Source: Desulfacinum infernum DSM 9756
Lineage (GTDB): Bacteria > Desulfobacterota > Syntrophobacteria > Syntrophobacterales > DSM-9756
NCBI RefSeq assembly: GCF_900129305.1
Contig: NZ_FQVB01000006.1
Coordinates: forward strand, 1-64,000
DNA length: 64,000 nt
Direction: 5' to 3'
Both the position numbers and the translations under genes were made by a program. Shown here piece after piece: positions 17,580 to 26,680 of the stretch. Under the pieces are notes generated by a model. That model searched no databases, was not told the origin of the DNA, and saw nothing but the letters and a program-made list of their open reading frames with translations. Position 1 is the stretch's first letter, and each line of letters begins with the position of its first letter.

Positions 17580-20519
17580 ATGACCGACCGACTGTCCCTT
17601 AGAGCCAAATTGACCGTAATGTCCATGGGCCTTGTTGTCATTCCCGTACTCCTGGTTTCCCTCTTCAGTACGCACCAGATCCAATCCTCCATGGGCGCCC
17701 TGATCTCCGAAACCAGCCTGAGTCTTAAGGCAGAGGCCGTCAGTAAATTGCAAATCGGATTGGAACGCGACCGGCTAACCGTTCAAGGGCTCATCCAGAG
17801 GGTGGAATCGGAGGCTCTGAGCTTGGCCGCTTCATCCAACACCCTTGGATACCTGAGCGCCCGAAACGGAGAGAATGACCTCCTCAACGATCTGGCGCGC
17901 CGTCAAGTGGAACGGGTCGTGGAGGGTGTTCTCAATACCTGCCGAGCGCAGCAGGAGCTGCTCACCAAAAAACTCCAGAGCGACCTGACCGTGGCCGATC
18001 ACCTGCTTCGATCCCACGGAGACATCCAGAAGTCGCCGCTGCCCTTCCCGTGGAAAGCCAAGAATCAGTTTACGGGTGAAGAGGTGTCAATCCAGTTGCC
18101 GCTGCTGGAAATCGGGGGTCTCTTTCTTCGCCCCACCTCATCCATGGCCGAACGGGTTCCGGTCGTGGATGACGTCAAGGAACTCATCGGCAGCACCTGC
18201 ACCATCTTTCAAAAGATGAACGACGCCGGAGACATGGTGCGCGTGGCCACCAACATCACGACCCCCGACGGTCTGCGGGCCATCGGGACGTTTCTTCCGG
18301 CAATCAGACTGGACGGCCTTCCCAACCCTATCATCCAGGATGTGTTGGAGGGCAAGACCCATATCGGGCGCATCCAGATTTTCGGCGACTGGCACACGGC
18401 CGCCTACAAGCCCCTGCAGGACTCGGAGGGCCGAATCGTGGGCATGCTTTACGTGGGCGTCAAGGAACAGGACAGCCGGGAGCTGGTAGAGAGCATCACG
18501 GAGACGCGCTTTGGGGAAAGCGGCCACGTTTTCGTTATTAATTCCACTGGAAAAATCCTGCTCCACCCGGATAATTCCATGGTCGGCAAAAATATCATCA
18601 CAGACCTGAATCTGCCGGAGCTCCAGGAAGTCACCTATCGAAAGAGAGAAGGTAGGAACCGTTTCTTTACTTACACCTACCAGGGGCGCAAAAGGTTCGT
18701 GGTCTATAACTATTTCAAGGATTGGGACTGGATTCTGTGTGCCACCGGTTACTGGGACGAACTGACGGAAGAGGCGGCCCGGATTTCCCTCGACTTGTTA
18801 AAGAAGGACATCCAAGCCTTTGCCGATAACGCGCTCCTGGAAACCCAGAGCGGTCTCCATCCCCTCTACACCCAGGTGCGGTTCATAGACGCCCATGGCC
18901 TGGAGCTCATCAAATGGCAACAAGGTTCGCTTACGGACGAACTCCAGGATGTCTCCAAGCAGCCATGGTTCCTCAAGTGCCGAACCATCGAGGAAGGCCG
19001 GGTGGTGCATGGAGGGCTCCTGGAGCAAGGCGTTGCAGGGGGGCCGGAAATGCTCGTGGTGAGTCCGGTGTATCTCCACGGAGTTTTCAGGGGGGCCGTC
19101 GCGCTCAACATGAACTGGGAACTCGTGTGGCAAACGATCCAGGATCACACCTACGGAAAAAGCGGTTATCCATTCGTGATCGATGCCCAGGGCCGGCCGG
19201 TGGCCCATCCCCAATACGATGTCACCAGCGGCATCCGGCTTACGGAGGACAAATACGGGGACTTGGCGGAATTGGTGAGATCCCGGATGCTCACGGGTGA
19301 GACCGGCTACGGGGAGTATACTTTTCAGGGAATCCGCAAGGTGGCGGTCTTTGCGCCCATCCACTTGGGGAACCACCTGTTCAGTATTGCCGCGACCCTT
19401 CCCATTCAGGAGGTCTACGCGCTGGCGGACACCATGGAACTGACCACCGAGAGCGCCCTGGACCGCCTTAATCTCTTTGCCGGCCTCTTCGCCCTGGCCA
19501 TGGGACTCGTGGCCATACTGGTCGGCTACCGCACGAGCACCCGCATCGCCCTGCCGCTCACGCGGGTGATCGACGGCCTCAATGAAGGAGCCGAACAGGT
19601 GGCCGCCGCCTCCCACGAAGTCTCCTCCGCCAGCCAATCCCTGGCCGAGGGGGCCTCCCGGCAGGCGGCATCCCTGGAGGAGACCTCGTCAGCCCTGGAA
19701 GAGCTGGCGGCCATGACCCGCCAAAACGCCGAGAACGCCCGGGAGGCCACGGAGCTCATGGACGGCGCTTCGGTCATCGTCCGCAAGGCGGATCTGTCCA
19801 TGGACGAGCTGATCGTCAAGATGGGCCGCGCGACCGCCAGCAGCGAAGAGACCCAGAAGATCATCAAGACCATCGACGAGATCGCCTTCCAGACCAATCT
19901 CCTGGCTCTCAACGCCGCCGTGGAGGCGGCGCGGGCGGGAGAAGCCGGGGCGGGGTTCGCCGTGGTGGCCGAAGAGGTGCGCAACCTCGCCATGCGCGCC
20001 GCCCAGGCGGCCAAGGAGACCGGAGATCTGCTGCACAAGACCATCGCCCAGATCAAGGACAGCTCGGATCAACTGCAAGAAACGAACAGCCTCTTCGCCC
20101 AGGTGACTCAAAGCACTGCCAAGATCACCCAGCTCGTAAAGGAGATCGCCCAGGCTTCCGGCGAGCAGGCGGAAGGCATCGAACAGATCAACCGGGCGGT
20201 GGCCGACATGGACCGCACGGTTCAGATGACGGCGGCCAACTCCGAGGAATCCGCTTCCGCTGCGGAGGAATTGAACGCGCAGGCGGAACAGATGCGGGCC
20301 CTGGTCTTCGAACTGCTCCAACTGGTCCGAAGCCGCCGGGAGGCGGAAAGGCTTCTGGCTGGACGCGAAGAGGCCCAGGAGGCCGAATCCGAGGCCGTAC
20401 ACACCCACCCCGTATCCACCGGGAAAGACGAAGATCCGACACCGGCCCTCCCCCGCCGTGCGACCAAGGGGAATGGCGGGGGTCGAAGCGCCATCGATTG
20501 GGAAGAGGAGGGATTCTAA
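17580..20519 (+). CDS. Methyl-accepting chemotaxis protein with a large periplasmic Cache region
   Basis: 979 residues. A membrane helix lies near residues 12-32 and a second near 630-652. Between them is a very large periplasmic region, consistent with two successive Cache-type sensor units. The first ends around residue 390 ([19 protein letters not shown]). The second covers about 400-620 ([18 protein letters not shown]). A short HAMP-like stretch leads to the signalling domain, whose hairpin tip carries [20 protein letters not shown] near residue 767. No CheR-binding pentapeptide ends the protein. The C-terminal 50 residues are hydrophilic and of low complexity. GAGG upstream supports the ATG. 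No che genes are nearby, so the ligand is unknown. Confidence 0.93.
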   Translation: MTDRLSLRAKLTVMSMGLVVIPVLLVSLFSTHQIQSSMGALISETSLSLKAEAVSKLQIGLERDRLTVQGLIQRVESEALSLAASSNTLGYLSARNGENDLLNDLARRQVERVVEGVLNTCRAQQELLTKKLQSDLTVADHLLRSHGDIQKSPLPFPWKAKNQFTGEEVSIQLPLLEIGGLFLRPTSSMAERVPVVDDVKELIGSTCTIFQKMNDAGDMVRVATNITTPDGLRAIGTFLPAIRLDGLPNPIIQDVLEGKTHIGRIQIFGDWHTAAYKPLQDSEGRIVGMLYVGVKEQDSRELVESITETRFGESGHVFVINSTGKILLHPDNSMVGKNIITDLNLPELQEVTYRKREGRNRFFTYTYQGRKRFVVYNYFKDWDWILCATGYWDELTEEAARISLDLLKKDIQAFADNALLETQSGLHPLYTQVRFIDAHGLELIKWQQGSLTDELQDVSKQPWFLKCRTIEEGRVVHGGLLEQGVAGGPEMLVVSPVYLHGVFRGAVALNMNWELVWQTIQDHTYGKSGYPFVIDAQGRPVAHPQYDVTSGIRLTEDKYGDLAELVRSRMLTGETGYGEYTFQGIRKVAVFAPIHLGNHLFSIAATLPIQEVYALADTMELTTESALDRLNLFAGLFALAMGLVAILVGYRTSTRIALPLTRVIDGLNEGAEQVAAASHEVSSASQSLAEGASRQAASLEETSSALEELAAMTRQNAENAREATELMDGASVIVRKADLSMDELIVKMGRATASSEETQKIIKTIDEIAFQTNLLALNAAVEAARAGEAGAGFAVVAEEVRNLAMRAAQAAKETGDLLHKTIAQIKDSSDQLQETNSLFAQVTQSTAKITQLVKEIAQASGEQAEGIEQINRAVADMDRTVQMTAANSEESASAAEELNAQAEQMRALVFELLQLVRSRREAERLLAGREEAQEAESEAVHTHPVSTGKDEDPTPALPRRATKGNGGGRSAIDWEEEGF

Positions 20520-20535
20520 GCCGTCGGGAGGCTGC

Positions 20536-20706
20536 CTAGGAGCCTGTCCGAGAATGGCAGATTTGCGCCGTTCAACGTCCATTCGTCATCCCCGCGAAGC
20601 TTGTCCCCGGCTTGAACGGGGAGCGGGGATCCAGAATTTCCAGTAAGTTATGAACTCCCGCTTGCGCGGGAGTGACGGGTGGCGGAGTTTTCAGACAGGC
20701 TCCTAG
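20536..20706. repeat. MITE-like repeat R2, copy 1
   Basis: It is bounded by CTAG at 20536-20539 and CTAG at 20703-20706. Just inside are the inverted ends GAGCCTGTCCGAGAA and TTTTCAGACAGGCTC. The interior has two GC-rich palindromic stretches (TCATCCCCGCGAA onward, and CTCCCGCTTGCGCGGGAG) separated by CCAGAATTTCC. The same interior appears in the other orientation at 63565-63713. It begins 16 nt after the chemoreceptor stop codon and may act as its terminator. Confidence 0.85.
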
Positions 20707-20928
20707 GAGCCTGTCCGTGAATATTTTTCCGGCTCGAGAGGCGAAGGGTTTTCCCTTCACTTCGTAGCCGCGGGGCTTTAGCCCCGCTGGAAAGGGTCAT
20801 CGCACCCTCTTGAGATTACAACAACTATTCCCGATGGCCTCTCTGACACCCGTGGAGTCCTCCGCAGCCCTAAAGGGCTGCGCTACAAGAAATGTGGTCA
20901 CCCACGGAGTTTTCGGACAGCCTCCTGG
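20703..20928 (-). repeat. MITE-like repeat R1, copy 1 (reverse orientation), abutting R2
   Basis: It begins at the CTAG shared with R2 and ends in TTTTCGGACAGCCTC followed by CTGG (20925-20928). The reverse orientation shows first the CCGCGGGGCTTTAGCCCCG hairpin and then the GCAGCCCTAAAGGGCTGCG hairpin. The 600-nt gap between the chemoreceptor and the Nudix gene is otherwise empty: 20929-21119 holds only the upstream region of the Nudix gene. Confidence 0.85.
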
Positions 20929-21119
20929 GACCTCCTCGGGCCGGCGGCCAGTGCGGGAGCCTTCGCCGATGGCGGGCGGTAACGGTGGGGGCGAAGGATT
21001 CTTCGGCTCTACCGTCCGCTGCGCCACGGGCTCCACCCTCTCCGTCAAGACCTTGATCCATCCGATCGAATAGTGTTTTACTGGCTCCGACATCGACACT
21101 TCAGACTGTTGGAGCAGCC

Positions 21120-21677
21120 ATGGAAGAACGCATCCGCACCCTGGGGAGCATCCACGCCAACCACTTCAGCGCCTACCTGGACGCCGTTCGTCTGAGGACC
21201 GGTCGGATCACGGAACGGATTCGCATGGACCATCCGGAAGCGGCGGCGGTCCTGCCCTTCGCGGACGACGGCCGGCACGTGATCCTGGTCCGCCAGTGGC
21301 GATACGCCATCGGACGGGAAACCCTGGAAATCCCGGCGGGAAAGGTGGATCCCGGCGAGTCCGTGGAAGCCTGCGCCAAGCGGGAGCTCATGGAAGAAAC
21401 AGGCTACGAGGCCCGGCGGTTTCTTCCCCTCTTCCGGTACCATCCGGCCATCGGCTATTCCAACGAGGAGATCGCCATCTTTGCGGCGTCGGGGCTGGTG
21501 AAAACCTCCCGGCGGGAGGACACGGACGAGATCTCCCGCGTGGAAGTGCTCCCGTGGGAGGACGTGTTGGGCCGGATCCACGACGGAACCATCACCGACG
21601 GAAAGACGGTCATCGCCCTGTGCCTTTTCAAGAGTCTCTTGGACCGGGAAGCACTGCCCGAGGACTTTTTCCCGTAA
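21120..21677 (+). CDS. Nudix hydrolase, ADP-ribose pyrophosphatase type
   Basis: 185 residues. The Nudix box GX5EX7REUXEEXGU is complete at residues 74-96 (GKVDPGE through REL and EETGY), so metal-dependent pyrophosphohydrolase activity is expected. The preceding VRQWRYAIGRETLEIPAG segment is typical of the ADP-ribose pyrophosphatase (NudF-like) subgroup, which clears free ADP-ribose. TTGGAG lies 6 nt before the ATG. The gre-like gene follows 12 nt downstream on the same strand, so the two are probably co-transcribed. The exact substrate cannot be read from sequence. Confidence 0.88.
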   Translation: MEERIRTLGSIHANHFSAYLDAVRLRTGRITERIRMDHPEAAAVLPFADDGRHVILVRQWRYAIGRETLEIPAGKVDPGESVEACAKRELMEETGYEARRFLPLFRYHPAIGYSNEEIAIFAASGLVKTSRREDTDEISRVEVLPWEDVLGRIHDGTITDGKTVIALCLFKSLLDREALPEDFFP

Positions 21678-21689
21678 GAGGGACCGGAC

Positions 21690-22160
21690 ATGGAAAAGAT
21701 CCCCATCACCCGGAACGGATACCGGCACCTGGCGGCGGAACTTCTTCACCTGCGCCGCGTGGTGAGGCCGAGAGTGCTGGAGGAGCTGCAGGAGGCCCGG
21801 CTTTTCGGGATCAAGGCCGACAACCAGCAATATCTCCTGGCCCGGGAAAACCATTCCGTCCTGCTTCGCAAGATCCACGACCTGGAGACCAAGCTGGCGC
21901 AGTGCGAAATCTTCGTGGGTCGCAAGTTCACCTCCAAGGTGGTGGGGTTCGGCACCTGGACGGTGGTCCGAAACCTGGAGACGGGAGAGACCCTCCGCTT
22001 TCAGATGGTGGGGCCCTACGAATCCGACGTGGCCAACGGCCGCTTGTCGATCCTGTCGCCGGTGGGCCGATCCCTCATGGGGCGATCGGAAGGCGACGAG
22101 GTGACCGTCTTCACGCCGGCAGGCGAAAGAACCTATCAAGTCCTGGAGATTCTAAGCTGA
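21690..22160 (+). CDS. GreA/GreB-family factor with an altered coiled-coil tip
   Basis: 156 residues with the two Gre domains: an N-terminal coiled coil (1-75) and a C-terminal FKBP-like domain (80-156, with LSILSPVGRSLMGRSEGDEV). Gre factors enter the RNA polymerase secondary channel and stimulate transcript cleavage through two acidic tip residues, Asp41 and Glu44 in E. coli. The tip here reads ARLFGIKADNQQY where GreA has the pattern GD-x-x-EN. The first acidic residue is therefore Ile and the second is Asp. The protein may bind polymerase without normal cleavage stimulation, or be an antagonist. It is not labelled greA for that reason. Confidence 0.85.
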   Translation: MEKIPITRNGYRHLAAELLHLRRVVRPRVLEELQEARLFGIKADNQQYLLARENHSVLLRKIHDLETKLAQCEIFVGRKFTSKVVGFGTWTVVRNLETGETLRFQMVGPYESDVANGRLSILSPVGRSLMGRSEGDEVTVFTPAGERTYQVLEILS

Positions 22161-22180
22161 TTCCGTCCCCACCGCCCCCG

Positions 22181-22222
22181 GTCACTCGTCACCCATCACT
22201 CGTCACTCCTCACCCATCACCC
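22181..22222 (-). repeat. Heptamer tandem repeat at the rtcB stop codon
   Basis: Six 7-bp units with the minus-strand pattern GRGTGAN (GGGTGAT, GGGTGAG, GAGTGAC, GAGTGAT, GGGTGAC, GAGTGAC). The rtcB TGA stop codon (22219-22217) lies inside the first unit. The tract fills most of the 56-nt space between the convergent gre-like and rtcB genes. Confidence 0.85.
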
Positions 22223-23674
22223 CTTCATGACTCCCAGGGGTTTCAGCCGGGCCACCGGGCGGCTGATGCCGGCACCCTGCACCACGGCCACCACATCGCT
22301 CACGTCCTTGTAGGCTTCGGGCATCTCCTCGCTCAGGGTCGCCTTGCCGGCCGCCGTCACAAACACCCCCCGTTGTTCCAGTTCCTTGGCGATGCTCCGC
22401 CCCCTGGCGGATTTGATGGCCTGGTGGCGGCTGAGCACGCGGCCCGCCCCGTGGCAGGTGCTTCCGAAGGTCTCCGCCATGGCCCGGTCCGTCCCCACCA
22501 GGACGTAGCTGTAGCGGCCCATGTCCCCCGGGATGAGCACGGGCTGCCCGACCGCCCTGTAGACAGGGGGCACCGCCGGGTGGCCCGCCGCAAAGGCCCG
22601 GGTGGCCCCCTTGCGGTGGACGCACAGTTTCCGCAGGCGACCTTCCACGGTGTGTTCTTCGATCTTGGCCATGTTGTGGCACACGTCGTAGAGCAGACGC
22701 AGGCCCAGCCGTTCCGCCGACGTGCCGAAGAACTGCTCGAAGGTCTCACGCACCCAGTGGGTGATCATCTGGCGGTTGGCGAAGGCGAAATTGGCCGCCG
22801 CCCCCATGGCCCCCAGGTAGTCCCGCCCCTCCCGGGATTCCACGGGCGCGCAGCAAAGCTGCTTGTCGGGAAGGTGGATGCCGTACTTGGAGGCACTTTT
22901 GAGGAGAATGCGGATGTAGTCGTCGCACACCTGATGGCCCAACCCGCGGGACCCGGTGTGCACGAAGACGGTGATCCCTCCCGGGTGAAGCCCGAAGACC
23001 TCGGCCACCCCCGGATCGTACACCTCCTCCACCACCCCCACTTCCACGAAATGGTTTCCCGATCCCAGGGTACCCAGCTGGGAGCGGCCCCGTTCCCGGG
23101 CCTTGGCAGACACCTTGGACGGGTCGGCCCAGGGGATGCAGCCCCCTTCTTCGATCTTTTCCAGGTCCGACGGATCTCCGTAGCCTTTGGCCACCGCCCA
23201 GGCCGCCCCCTGTTCCAGGACGCGATCCAGCTCGGCATCCTTGAGCTTCATGTCTTTCCTGGAAGACCCCACTCCGGAAGGAATGTTTGTGAAAAGGGCC
23301 GACACCAGGTCCTTGATCCTTTCTCCTCCCAGCTCCTTCAGGGTCAGGTGGCTGGTCATGAGCCGGACGCCGCAGTTGATGTCATAGCCCACGCCTCCCG
23401 GGGAGACCACGCCCTCCTCCACGCTGAAGGCGGCCACCCCTCCGATGGGAAAGCCGTAACCCCAGTGGATGTCAGGCATGGCCATGGAATACCCCACGAT
23501 CCCGGGAAGACAAGCCACGTTGCTCACCTGCTCCAGGGCCTGTTCCTCCTGGATCGCTCGAAGCATCTCCTCGGTGGCATAGACCAAGCCGTCCGTCTTC
23601 ATGGCCCCGTGGCGGCGGATCTTCCAACGCCACGGATCCACTTGTTCCAGATTCCAGGTCTTTCTTGCACCCAT
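22217..23674 (-). CDS. rtcB: RNA-splicing ligase RtcB
   Basis: 485 residues from the ATG at 23674, preceded by GGAGGAGGAATC. The open frame continues 18 codons upstream without homology. RtcB joins 2',3'-cyclic-phosphate and 5'-OH RNA ends in a GTP- and Mn-dependent reaction. Visible motifs are GVGYDINCGVRL (metal-binding Cys), GSGNHFVEVG, HTGSRGLGHQV with its metal histidine, and TCHGAGRVLSR, which carries the guanylylated histidine near residue 400. The archease gene is 43 nt upstream on the same strand, forming an RNA-repair pair. The stop codon lies in a heptamer repeat. Confidence 0.95.
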   Translation of the reverse strand: MGARKTWNLEQVDPWRWKIRRHGAMKTDGLVYATEEMLRAIQEEQALEQVSNVACLPGIVGYSMAMPDIHWGYGFPIGGVAAFSVEEGVVSPGGVGYDINCGVRLMTSHLTLKELGGERIKDLVSALFTNIPSGVGSSRKDMKLKDAELDRVLEQGAAWAVAKGYGDPSDLEKIEEGGCIPWADPSKVSAKARERGRSQLGTLGSGNHFVEVGVVEEVYDPGVAEVFGLHPGGITVFVHTGSRGLGHQVCDDYIRILLKSASKYGIHLPDKQLCCAPVESREGRDYLGAMGAAANFAFANRQMITHWVRETFEQFFGTSAERLGLRLLYDVCHNMAKIEEHTVEGRLRKLCVHRKGATRAFAAGHPAVPPVYRAVGQPVLIPGDMGRYSYVLVGTDRAMAETFGSTCHGAGRVLSRHQAIKSARGRSIAKELEQRGVFVTAAGKATLSEEMPEAYKDVSDVVAVVQGAGISRPVARLKPLGVMKG

Positions 23675-23717
23675 GATTCCTCCTCCAACGCTGCGGTCCG
23701 CTCCGGGACCCGCAGGC

Positions 23718-24164
23718 TTAAACGTCAAAGATCACCTGGGCTTCCCAGCCGTCTTCCAGTCTTTCCACTTTCAATCCATGGTAGGTGACCGCCTTGTAGA
23801 CCAACTGCACCTCATGGCGATCGGGATCCAGGCCCTCTCCCCCGATCCGCCCATGAAGCGTCCAGCCGGCACCTCTTTCCAGGGAAACCTGTGCGGATCG
23901 GCCCAGAAAGCCTTCCGTCTCGAAAAGAAACAAGAGCTCCGAAAGCCAGACCACCAACAGGTCGTCCAGTTCCGATGCATCCACCACCACATCCCTGTGT
24001 TCCCGCTCTTCCACGGTGGCCCGATCCACCATGAGGTCATAGAAAGCATGTGCGGCCACCTGGAAAAGCTCCTCAAGGCTTCGGGCCCGGACCCGGAAAC
24101 CCGCATCCGCCGTATGGTTCAACAGTTCGTATCCCCCCGCTTCGATTTTCATTTTTCCTTCCAT
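23718..24164 (-). CDS. Archease, activator of RtcB
   Basis: 148 residues. The N-terminal LLNHTADAGFRV is the archease metal-binding signature, followed by a hydrophobic core and the C-terminal AVTYHGLKVERLEDGWEA. Archease helps RtcB form the GMP-enzyme intermediate and allows multiple turnover. The adjacent rtcB supports the call. Two starts are possible: ATG at 24164, or ATG four codons later (24152), which has the better ribosome-binding site GGAAGGA. The gene is divergent from tRNA-Gly(CCC). Confidence 0.92.
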   Translation of the reverse strand: MEGKMKIEAGGYELLNHTADAGFRVRARSLEELFQVAAHAFYDLMVDRATVEEREHRDVVVDASELDDLLVVWLSELLFLFETEGFLGRSAQVSLERGAGWTLHGRIGGEGLDPDRHEVQLVYKAVTYHGLKVERLEDGWEAQVIFDV

Positions 24165-24274
24165 TTACGTCCCTGTCACTCCACTCTCACCTCCGCCGCC
24201 CCGCCTCTTTAATCCCTATCAACTCGGGCCCCAAAAGAGAAGCGGATCCCATGGGGCGCAAAATCAATTATCCC

Positions 24275-24303
24275 TTGACTTCATGGGGGCTCATCATTAC
24301 ACT
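24275..24303 (+). promoter_or_regulatory. Sigma-70-type promoter of tRNA-Gly(CCC)
   Basis: TTGACT (24275-24280), a 17-nt spacer and TACACT (24298-24303). Both hexamers are close to consensus. The predicted transcription start falls near 24310, about 14 nt before the mature tRNA 5' end. Confidence 0.75.
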
Positions 24304-24323
24304 TCGCATGCTGTGGCGAACGG

Positions 24324-24399
24324 GCGGGCATAGCTCAGTTGGTAGAGCACGAGCTTCCCAAGCTTGGGGTCGCGGGTTCGAGTCCCGTTGCCCGCTCCA
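24324..24399 (+). tRNA. tRNA-Gly(CCC)
   Basis: It folds into a full cloverleaf of 76 nt: acceptor GCGGGCA/TGCCCGC, D stem GCTC/GAGC, anticodon stem CGAGC/GCTTG with loop TTCCCAA (anticodon CCC, reads GGG), and T stem GCGGG/CCCGT around TTCGAGT. CCA is encoded at 24397-24399. The 185 nt after it hold no gene I recognise. Confidence 0.96.
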
Positions 24400-24584
24400 G
24401 CAGCCCACAAGGTGCTCACCCTTCCAGAGGCGGAAGGCTTCCCTTATTGAGGTTGGCGTCGGGCCCGGCGACGGCGCACGCCTACTTCGATTAGTGGATG
24501 ACGATGTTCAACACGGTCTTTTGTGAACGCAGTTTGCATTTGCACTGAAGCCGGATCTCCACTGATCATTCGTCTGCTAATGGA

Positions 24585-24611
24585 AGTGGGCAAGTTGCCC
24601 ACTTTTTTTTT
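24585..24611 (+). terminator. Intrinsic terminator or attenuator in the rimP leader
   Basis: AGTGGGCAA and TTGCCCACT form a tight 8-9 bp stem followed by nine T residues. It ends 38 nt before the rimP ATG. It could end read-through from the tRNA, or act as the rimP-leader attenuator described upstream of rimP in other proteobacteria. Confidence 0.85.
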
Positions 24612-24649
24612 GCAGCCGAGCCGGCGGATCGGGAGTCATTTCAACGGGC

Positions 24650-25156
24650 ATGGAGACATCGGAAGACAGGTCCCGGCAGATCGTTGAGCGCATTTGGTCC
24701 CTGGCCACACCGGTGATTCGAGCCGAGGGCTTGGAATTGATTGAAGTGGAATACCGCAGGGAGAGTCAGGGCTGGGTTCTGCGCCTTTTCGTGGACGGGG
24801 AAGACGGAGTCACGGTGGAGGACTGTGCCGTGGTCAGCCGGGTTGTGGGCGATCTTCTGGACGTGGAGGATCCCATCTCGGGCCCCTACCATTTGGAGGT
24901 CTCCTCCCCCGGGCTGGACCGGCCCTTGCGCAGGTGGGAACACTTTCAGGCTCACCTGGGCATGATCGTTTTTGTTCGAACCCGTGAGGCGCTCGAAGGG
25001 CGAAAAAATTTCAAGGGAACGCTCGTGGACGCCCGTCCGGAGACCATTCAGATGGACTGCGACGGCAACGTCTATGAGATCGCCCTGGACAATATCGAAA
25101 GAGCCCGGCTCCGCTACTTTGAGTCGCAGGAAGGCTCCAAGCGTTCTCCCACTTAG
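24650..25156 (+). CDS. rimP: Ribosome maturation factor RimP
   Basis: 168 residues. The N-terminal domain has GLELIEVEYRRESQGWVLRLFVDGEDGVTVEDC. The family hallmark YHLEVSSPGLDRPLRR lies near residue 84, and an SH3-like C-terminal domain follows. RimP acts in 30S subunit assembly. It is the first gene of the conserved rimP-nusA-infB transcript. The ribosome-binding site is weak (ACGGGC), and a terminator-like hairpin precedes it, which suggests control by attenuation. Confidence 0.95.
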   Translation: METSEDRSRQIVERIWSLATPVIRAEGLELIEVEYRRESQGWVLRLFVDGEDGVTVEDCAVVSRVVGDLLDVEDPISGPYHLEVSSPGLDRPLRRWEHFQAHLGMIVFVRTREALEGRKNFKGTLVDARPETIQMDCDGNVYEIALDNIERARLRYFESQEGSKRSPT

Positions 25157-25217
25157 CGACCGTGCACAGGGCTGGCACCGGACGGGCAGTGAAAGGATTT
25201 TGAGGAGATAACAGATT

Positions 25218-26678
25218 ATGGAGAGGGAACCACTGAAGCGGTTGGTCGACCAGGTGAGCCGTGAAAAGGGGATCGACCGTGCCGTTCTGATCGAGACCTT
25301 GGAAGAGGCCGTCAAATCGGCCGTCAAGAAGCGCTACGGGTCCAAGATCGACGTTGAGGTGAGCTTCAACGAAGAGTTCGGGGAAATGGAGGCCTTCCTT
25401 TTCAAGGAAGTGGTGGAGACGGTCAGCGACCCGGACAAGGAGATCTCCCTGGAAGAGGCGCAAGCGTTGGATCCCGAAAGCCAGATCGGCGACGAGCTGG
25501 GCATTCGCATGGATACGGACACCTTGGGCCGCATCGCCGCCCAGTCCGCCAAGCAGGTGATCATCCAGAAGATGAAGGATGCCGAAAGGGAGGCCACGTA
25601 CGAAGAGTACAAGGACCGCAAGCGCGAGATCATCAACGGCATTGTCCAGCGGGTGGACCGCTCCGGGATCATCGTCAACCTGGGCCGCGCCGAAGCCATC
25701 CTGCCCGTCAAAGAACAGATCCCGCGGGAGATCTACCGTCAGGGCGACCGCATCCGCGCCTACATCCTGGACGTGAAGAAGATCAGCAAGGGCCCGCAGA
25801 TCATCCTGAGCCGCACCCATCCGGACTTTCTCATCCAGCTCTTCCGCATGGAGGTGCCGGAGGTGGCCGACGGGACGGTGAGCATTCTGGCGGCGGCCCG
25901 GGAGCCGGGGTCCCGCGCCAAGATCGCCGTCGTGTCCCGCGACCCGGACGTGGACCCGGTGGGAGCCTGCGTGGGCATGAAGGGATCGCGTGTCCAGGCG
26001 GTGGTCCAGGAGCTGAGGGGAGAAAAGATCGACATCGTTCCCTGGAACATGGATCCCGCCAAGTTCGTGGTGAACGCCCTGGCCCCGGCCATCATTACCA
26101 AGGTCATCATCGACCAGGCCAACAAGAGCATGGAGGTGGTGGTTCCGGACGACCAGCTGTCCCTGGCCATCGGAAGACGCGGCCAGAACGTGCGACTCGC
26201 TTCCAGGATCACCGGATGGCACATCGACGTGAAGAGCGAGTCGCGTTATGAACGCCAAAAGCAAGCGGGCTATCAGTCGCTGCTCTACATCGACAGCCTG
26301 ACCGAAGAAATGGCCGACCGCCTCTACGAGGCGGGCATCACCTCCCTGGAAGAGTTTTGCGAGGCCGGTCTGGAAGAGCTTCAGTCCCTCACGGATCTTT
26401 CGGAAGCGGCACTGGCCGCCATGCAGGCGCAGGCCAGGGAGCTCCTGGAGTCGGGATTCGACCCCCACGCCGAGTGGGAAGAGGAAGCGGATGCCGTCCC
26501 GGAGTCGTGGGAAGAAGCGGAAACCGATGCCGAAGAGGCAGTGGAAGACTACGGAGACCAGGGACCTGCGGAGACGGCGGAGGCCCCTTCCCGTGAGGAC
26601 GACGCCTCGGCGGCGGATGTCCCCACAGATGAGTCGGGCGGGTTATCCGAAACCACGGAAAACGAGGGCCGCAACTGA
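25218..26678 (+). CDS. nusA: Transcription termination/antitermination protein NusA
   Basis: 486 residues. It has an N-terminal polymerase-binding domain (1-130), an S1 domain (about 135-200, GIVQRVDRSGIIVNLGRAE), two KH domains (about 205-345, including LSLAIGRRGQNVRLASRITGW), and one helix-hairpin-helix unit (about 355-405). The last 65 residues are strongly acidic and of low complexity, in place of the two acidic repeats of E. coli NusA. GAGGAGAT precedes the ATG. It is co-transcribed with rimP and followed after 2 nt by ylxR. Confidence 0.96.
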   Translation: MEREPLKRLVDQVSREKGIDRAVLIETLEEAVKSAVKKRYGSKIDVEVSFNEEFGEMEAFLFKEVVETVSDPDKEISLEEAQALDPESQIGDELGIRMDTDTLGRIAAQSAKQVIIQKMKDAEREATYEEYKDRKREIINGIVQRVDRSGIIVNLGRAEAILPVKEQIPREIYRQGDRIRAYILDVKKISKGPQIILSRTHPDFLIQLFRMEVPEVADGTVSILAAAREPGSRAKIAVVSRDPDVDPVGACVGMKGSRVQAVVQELRGEKIDIVPWNMDPAKFVVNALAPAIITKVIIDQANKSMEVVVPDDQLSLAIGRRGQNVRLASRITGWHIDVKSESRYERQKQAGYQSLLYIDSLTEEMADRLYEAGITSLEEFCEAGLEELQSLTDLSEAALAAMQAQARELLESGFDPHAEWEEEADAVPESWEEAETDAEEAVEDYGDQGPAETAEAPSREDDASAADVPTDESGGLSETTENEGRN

Positions 26679-26680
26679 GT

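Noticed and set aside
17431-17583. 50-codon frame ending in ATGA at the chemoreceptor start
   Set aside because: The stop-start overlap is suggestive, but the peptide has no recognisable pattern and the start site is weak.
20458-21099. Several short open frames between the chemoreceptor and the Nudix gene
   Set aside because: They lie in R1 and R2 palindromes, where similar frames recur at each copy (for example at 38521-38741 and 63306-63901).
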